NCBI GenBank assembly: GCA_037178625.1
Contig: CM074139.1
Coordinates: 806,001-870,000, forward strand
Reading direction: 5' to 3'
DNA: 64,000 nucleotides
Source: Skeletonema tropicum
Taxonomy: Eukaryota > Bacillariophyta > Thalassiosirophyceae > Thalassiosirales > Thalassiosiraceae
The notes under the pieces: generated by a model
What the model was told of the DNA's origin: nothing
Database searches by the model: none
Seen by the model: the letters and a program-made list of their open reading frames with translations, nothing else
Shown: in pieces, positions 62,758 through 64,000 of the stretch
Layout of the letters: each line of letters begins with the position of its first letter
Position numbering within the stretch: the first letter of the stretch is position 1
Translations under genes and position numbers: made by a program

Positions 62758-63147
62758 ATGAGTCTCACCCGAGGCTCCAGCTCCGGATCTTCCGCGGATG
62801 AAACAAGTTTGGGAGAAGAAACTGTTTCATCGAGAGAAAGTTCTGGAGACGACTCTGCGTCCACAACTACGAGCCTTGCATCAAGAGAATCGACTGACAG
62901 TGCCACTGCTGAGAATACATTGCAGAGTATACTGTCACATGAAGAGTCCGCATCGAGCGGTAGTTCCTATGAATCAGATGAGGATGATGACGGCTCTGAT
63001 GCTCATGCAGATAGTGACAAAGATACGGAGACTATGGCCACGAATGAGCATACTGCTGAACCGTCATCAATCGCCTCCTCTCAAGAGATAAGTTCTACTG
63101 CGTCCTACGAAAACTACGTTCCCACTTACAATTACAGATGCATGTAA
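62758..63147 (+). CDS. Acidic Ser-rich hypothetical protein
   Basis: 129 aa, ATG 62758, 74 bp after the previous stop. Nearly all Ser, Glu, Asp and Thr (SSGDDSASTTTSLASREST, YESDEDDDGSDAHADSD). It resembles the cytosolic tails of the neighbouring membrane proteins. It may be a separate small gene or an alternative 3' exon of the preceding gene. Low-complexity composition limits confidence. Confidence 0.4.
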   Translation: MSLTRGSSSGSSADETSLGEETVSSRESSGDDSASTTTSLASRESTDSATAENTLQSILSHEESASSGSSYESDEDDDGSDAHADSDKDTETMATNEHTAEPSSIASSQEISSTASYENYVPTYNYRCM

Positions 63148-63914
63148 ATCCTGACCTTTAAGTCCGTAGATGTATAATTAAGATAGGATGATTAGGCTTA
63201 GGCTAAGCTTTGGAATAGAACACTGAATGACGATGACTATGAAAACCTGCCCTTTGAAGATGTTCCTCGCTCTCTATGACTTCTTCTTGCGCATAAAATC
63301 AACAAAGTAACATAGTTGTTCCTCGATCAACAAGTAAATTGATGAGCACGTCTCATAAATATCTCTTGGTGATTTTTCTAGAAGCGTTTGCCCCGGTGGC
63401 AGCATCTATTTTGGCTTTGAACAGCATCTATCGGCGATCATCGACCTTTGGCCAAGATTCTCAACATACTGAAGCGCGGCAGGTTCATGGAGGCTCGTCG
63501 GAGAGAATTATAGTCATACTTTGTCATCTCACATTTTACTTGAACTTGAAGCTGTTTATCAGCCTCAAATGCCAAAGTTGTCTGGTGGGCCCTCTCAGAG
63601 GCGAGATTATTCATTGTTACTCCCACCGGTTCACGAATGATTGGATGGTCTGGCAGACTAAGTGCTATTTATTAGTTCCTTCTTTTCGCCTTTATAGAAA
63701 TTTAGCGGAAGCTTTCCCAGGTACCTTCTTCAATGTTAGAAAGCGTTGGGTTTTCTTCCCCCTGAATTTTTGATCAGGTGCGCCATCACGAACAAACCTC
63801 GGAGAAATTAGTCAACAACATGAGGATGCCATCTTATCTTCCTCTCTATCTCACAAGTAATCTGCTACAATATCTGCTATTGTATCTCATCTTGTTACTT
63901 TTCTTCCCATCAGC
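63148..63914. other. Intergenic before the terminal paralog
   Basis: A 143-codon open frame (63342-63773, starting MSTSHKYLLVIFLEAF) has a signal-like start but no other gene feature. I do not call it. Confidence 0.35.
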
Positions 63915-64000
63915 ATGAGATCTCCTTTGGCTATTCTGATCATCGGCTTTGTCCTCATCCCCAAGGCAAATGGGAAATTAGTGCCGTATTACATATACAG
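63915..64000 (+). CDS. Start of PS-rich membrane protein, paralog 2 (cut by window end)
   Basis: ATG 63915 begins MRSPLAILIIGFVLIPKA then NGKLVPYYIY, closely matching the start of the gene at 61358 (MRSPLALLIVGCVVLAP then GKQVPIFVY). The upstream sequence is not obviously duplicated. The frame is open to the window edge. A tandem duplicate is inferred. Confidence 0.75.
   Translation, partial: MRSPLAILIIGFVLIPKANGKLVPYYIY

Noticed and set aside
63342..63773. 143-codon open frame with a hydrophobic start
   Set aside because: No motif, no paralog and poor start context. It may be a decayed gene, but support is too weak.

Overview
The window looks like nuclear DNA of a diatom, probably a centric one. 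The clues are: plastid preproteins with an ASAFAP-type cleavage motif after a signal peptide; several HSF-type transcription factors; FkbM methyltransferases; secreted or membrane proteins with PSxxPSxxP or Thr-Pro linkers; a plastid terminal oxidase; and short introns in compact genes. Genes lie on both strands without operons. This is inference from protein features; no species is assigned.

Layout. 1-1560: decayed retroelement-like gene joined to a Ulp1/C48 protease. 2255-2652: a MITE. 3078-3688: a Tc1/mariner-pogo-like non-autonomous element. 3830-8655: a nearly complete piggyBac-like transposon whose transposase is fused to a PD-(D/E)XK nuclease, with its zinc-finger tail behind an in-frame TGA. 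8932-13149: two type II membrane enzymes (a Rossmann-fold protein and a TTL-like ATP-grasp), separated by a deleted piggyBac copy. 13272-19000: small hypothetical gene, chromodomain-RBR ubiquitin ligase, DUF1764 protein, plastid PH-like protein. 19264-22744: spliced Golgi-type FkbM methyltransferase and a JmjC/cupin oxygenase. 23350-26709: three plastid-targeted EF-hand paralogs, the third inverted. 27403-28940: unknown coiled-coil gene broken at two homopolymers. 29822-31780: plastid terminal oxidase behind a cluster of CO2/cAMP-element-like hexamers.

32254-45390 is a transposon-rich block. An HSF gene is followed by a roughly 2-kb inverted duplication carrying two nearly identical HSF genes. 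Its centre holds a PIF/Harbinger element (TAA target duplication, DDE transposase and a RING protein), an element with inverted repeats of about 450 bp, and a 103-bp direct repeat. 46078-52198: large tandem-GH19 chitinase-like protein and a small secreted Cys-rich protein. 52713-58341: nested decayed transposons. 58545-64000: three cell-surface type I membrane protein genes or gene parts, including a tandem paralog cut by the window end.

No tRNA, rRNA, CRISPR or bacterial feature was found. Several genes need one added or removed base in a C/G homopolymer, so small assembly errors should be considered beside real decay. The nucleotides were read by eye; exon joins and element borders are models.
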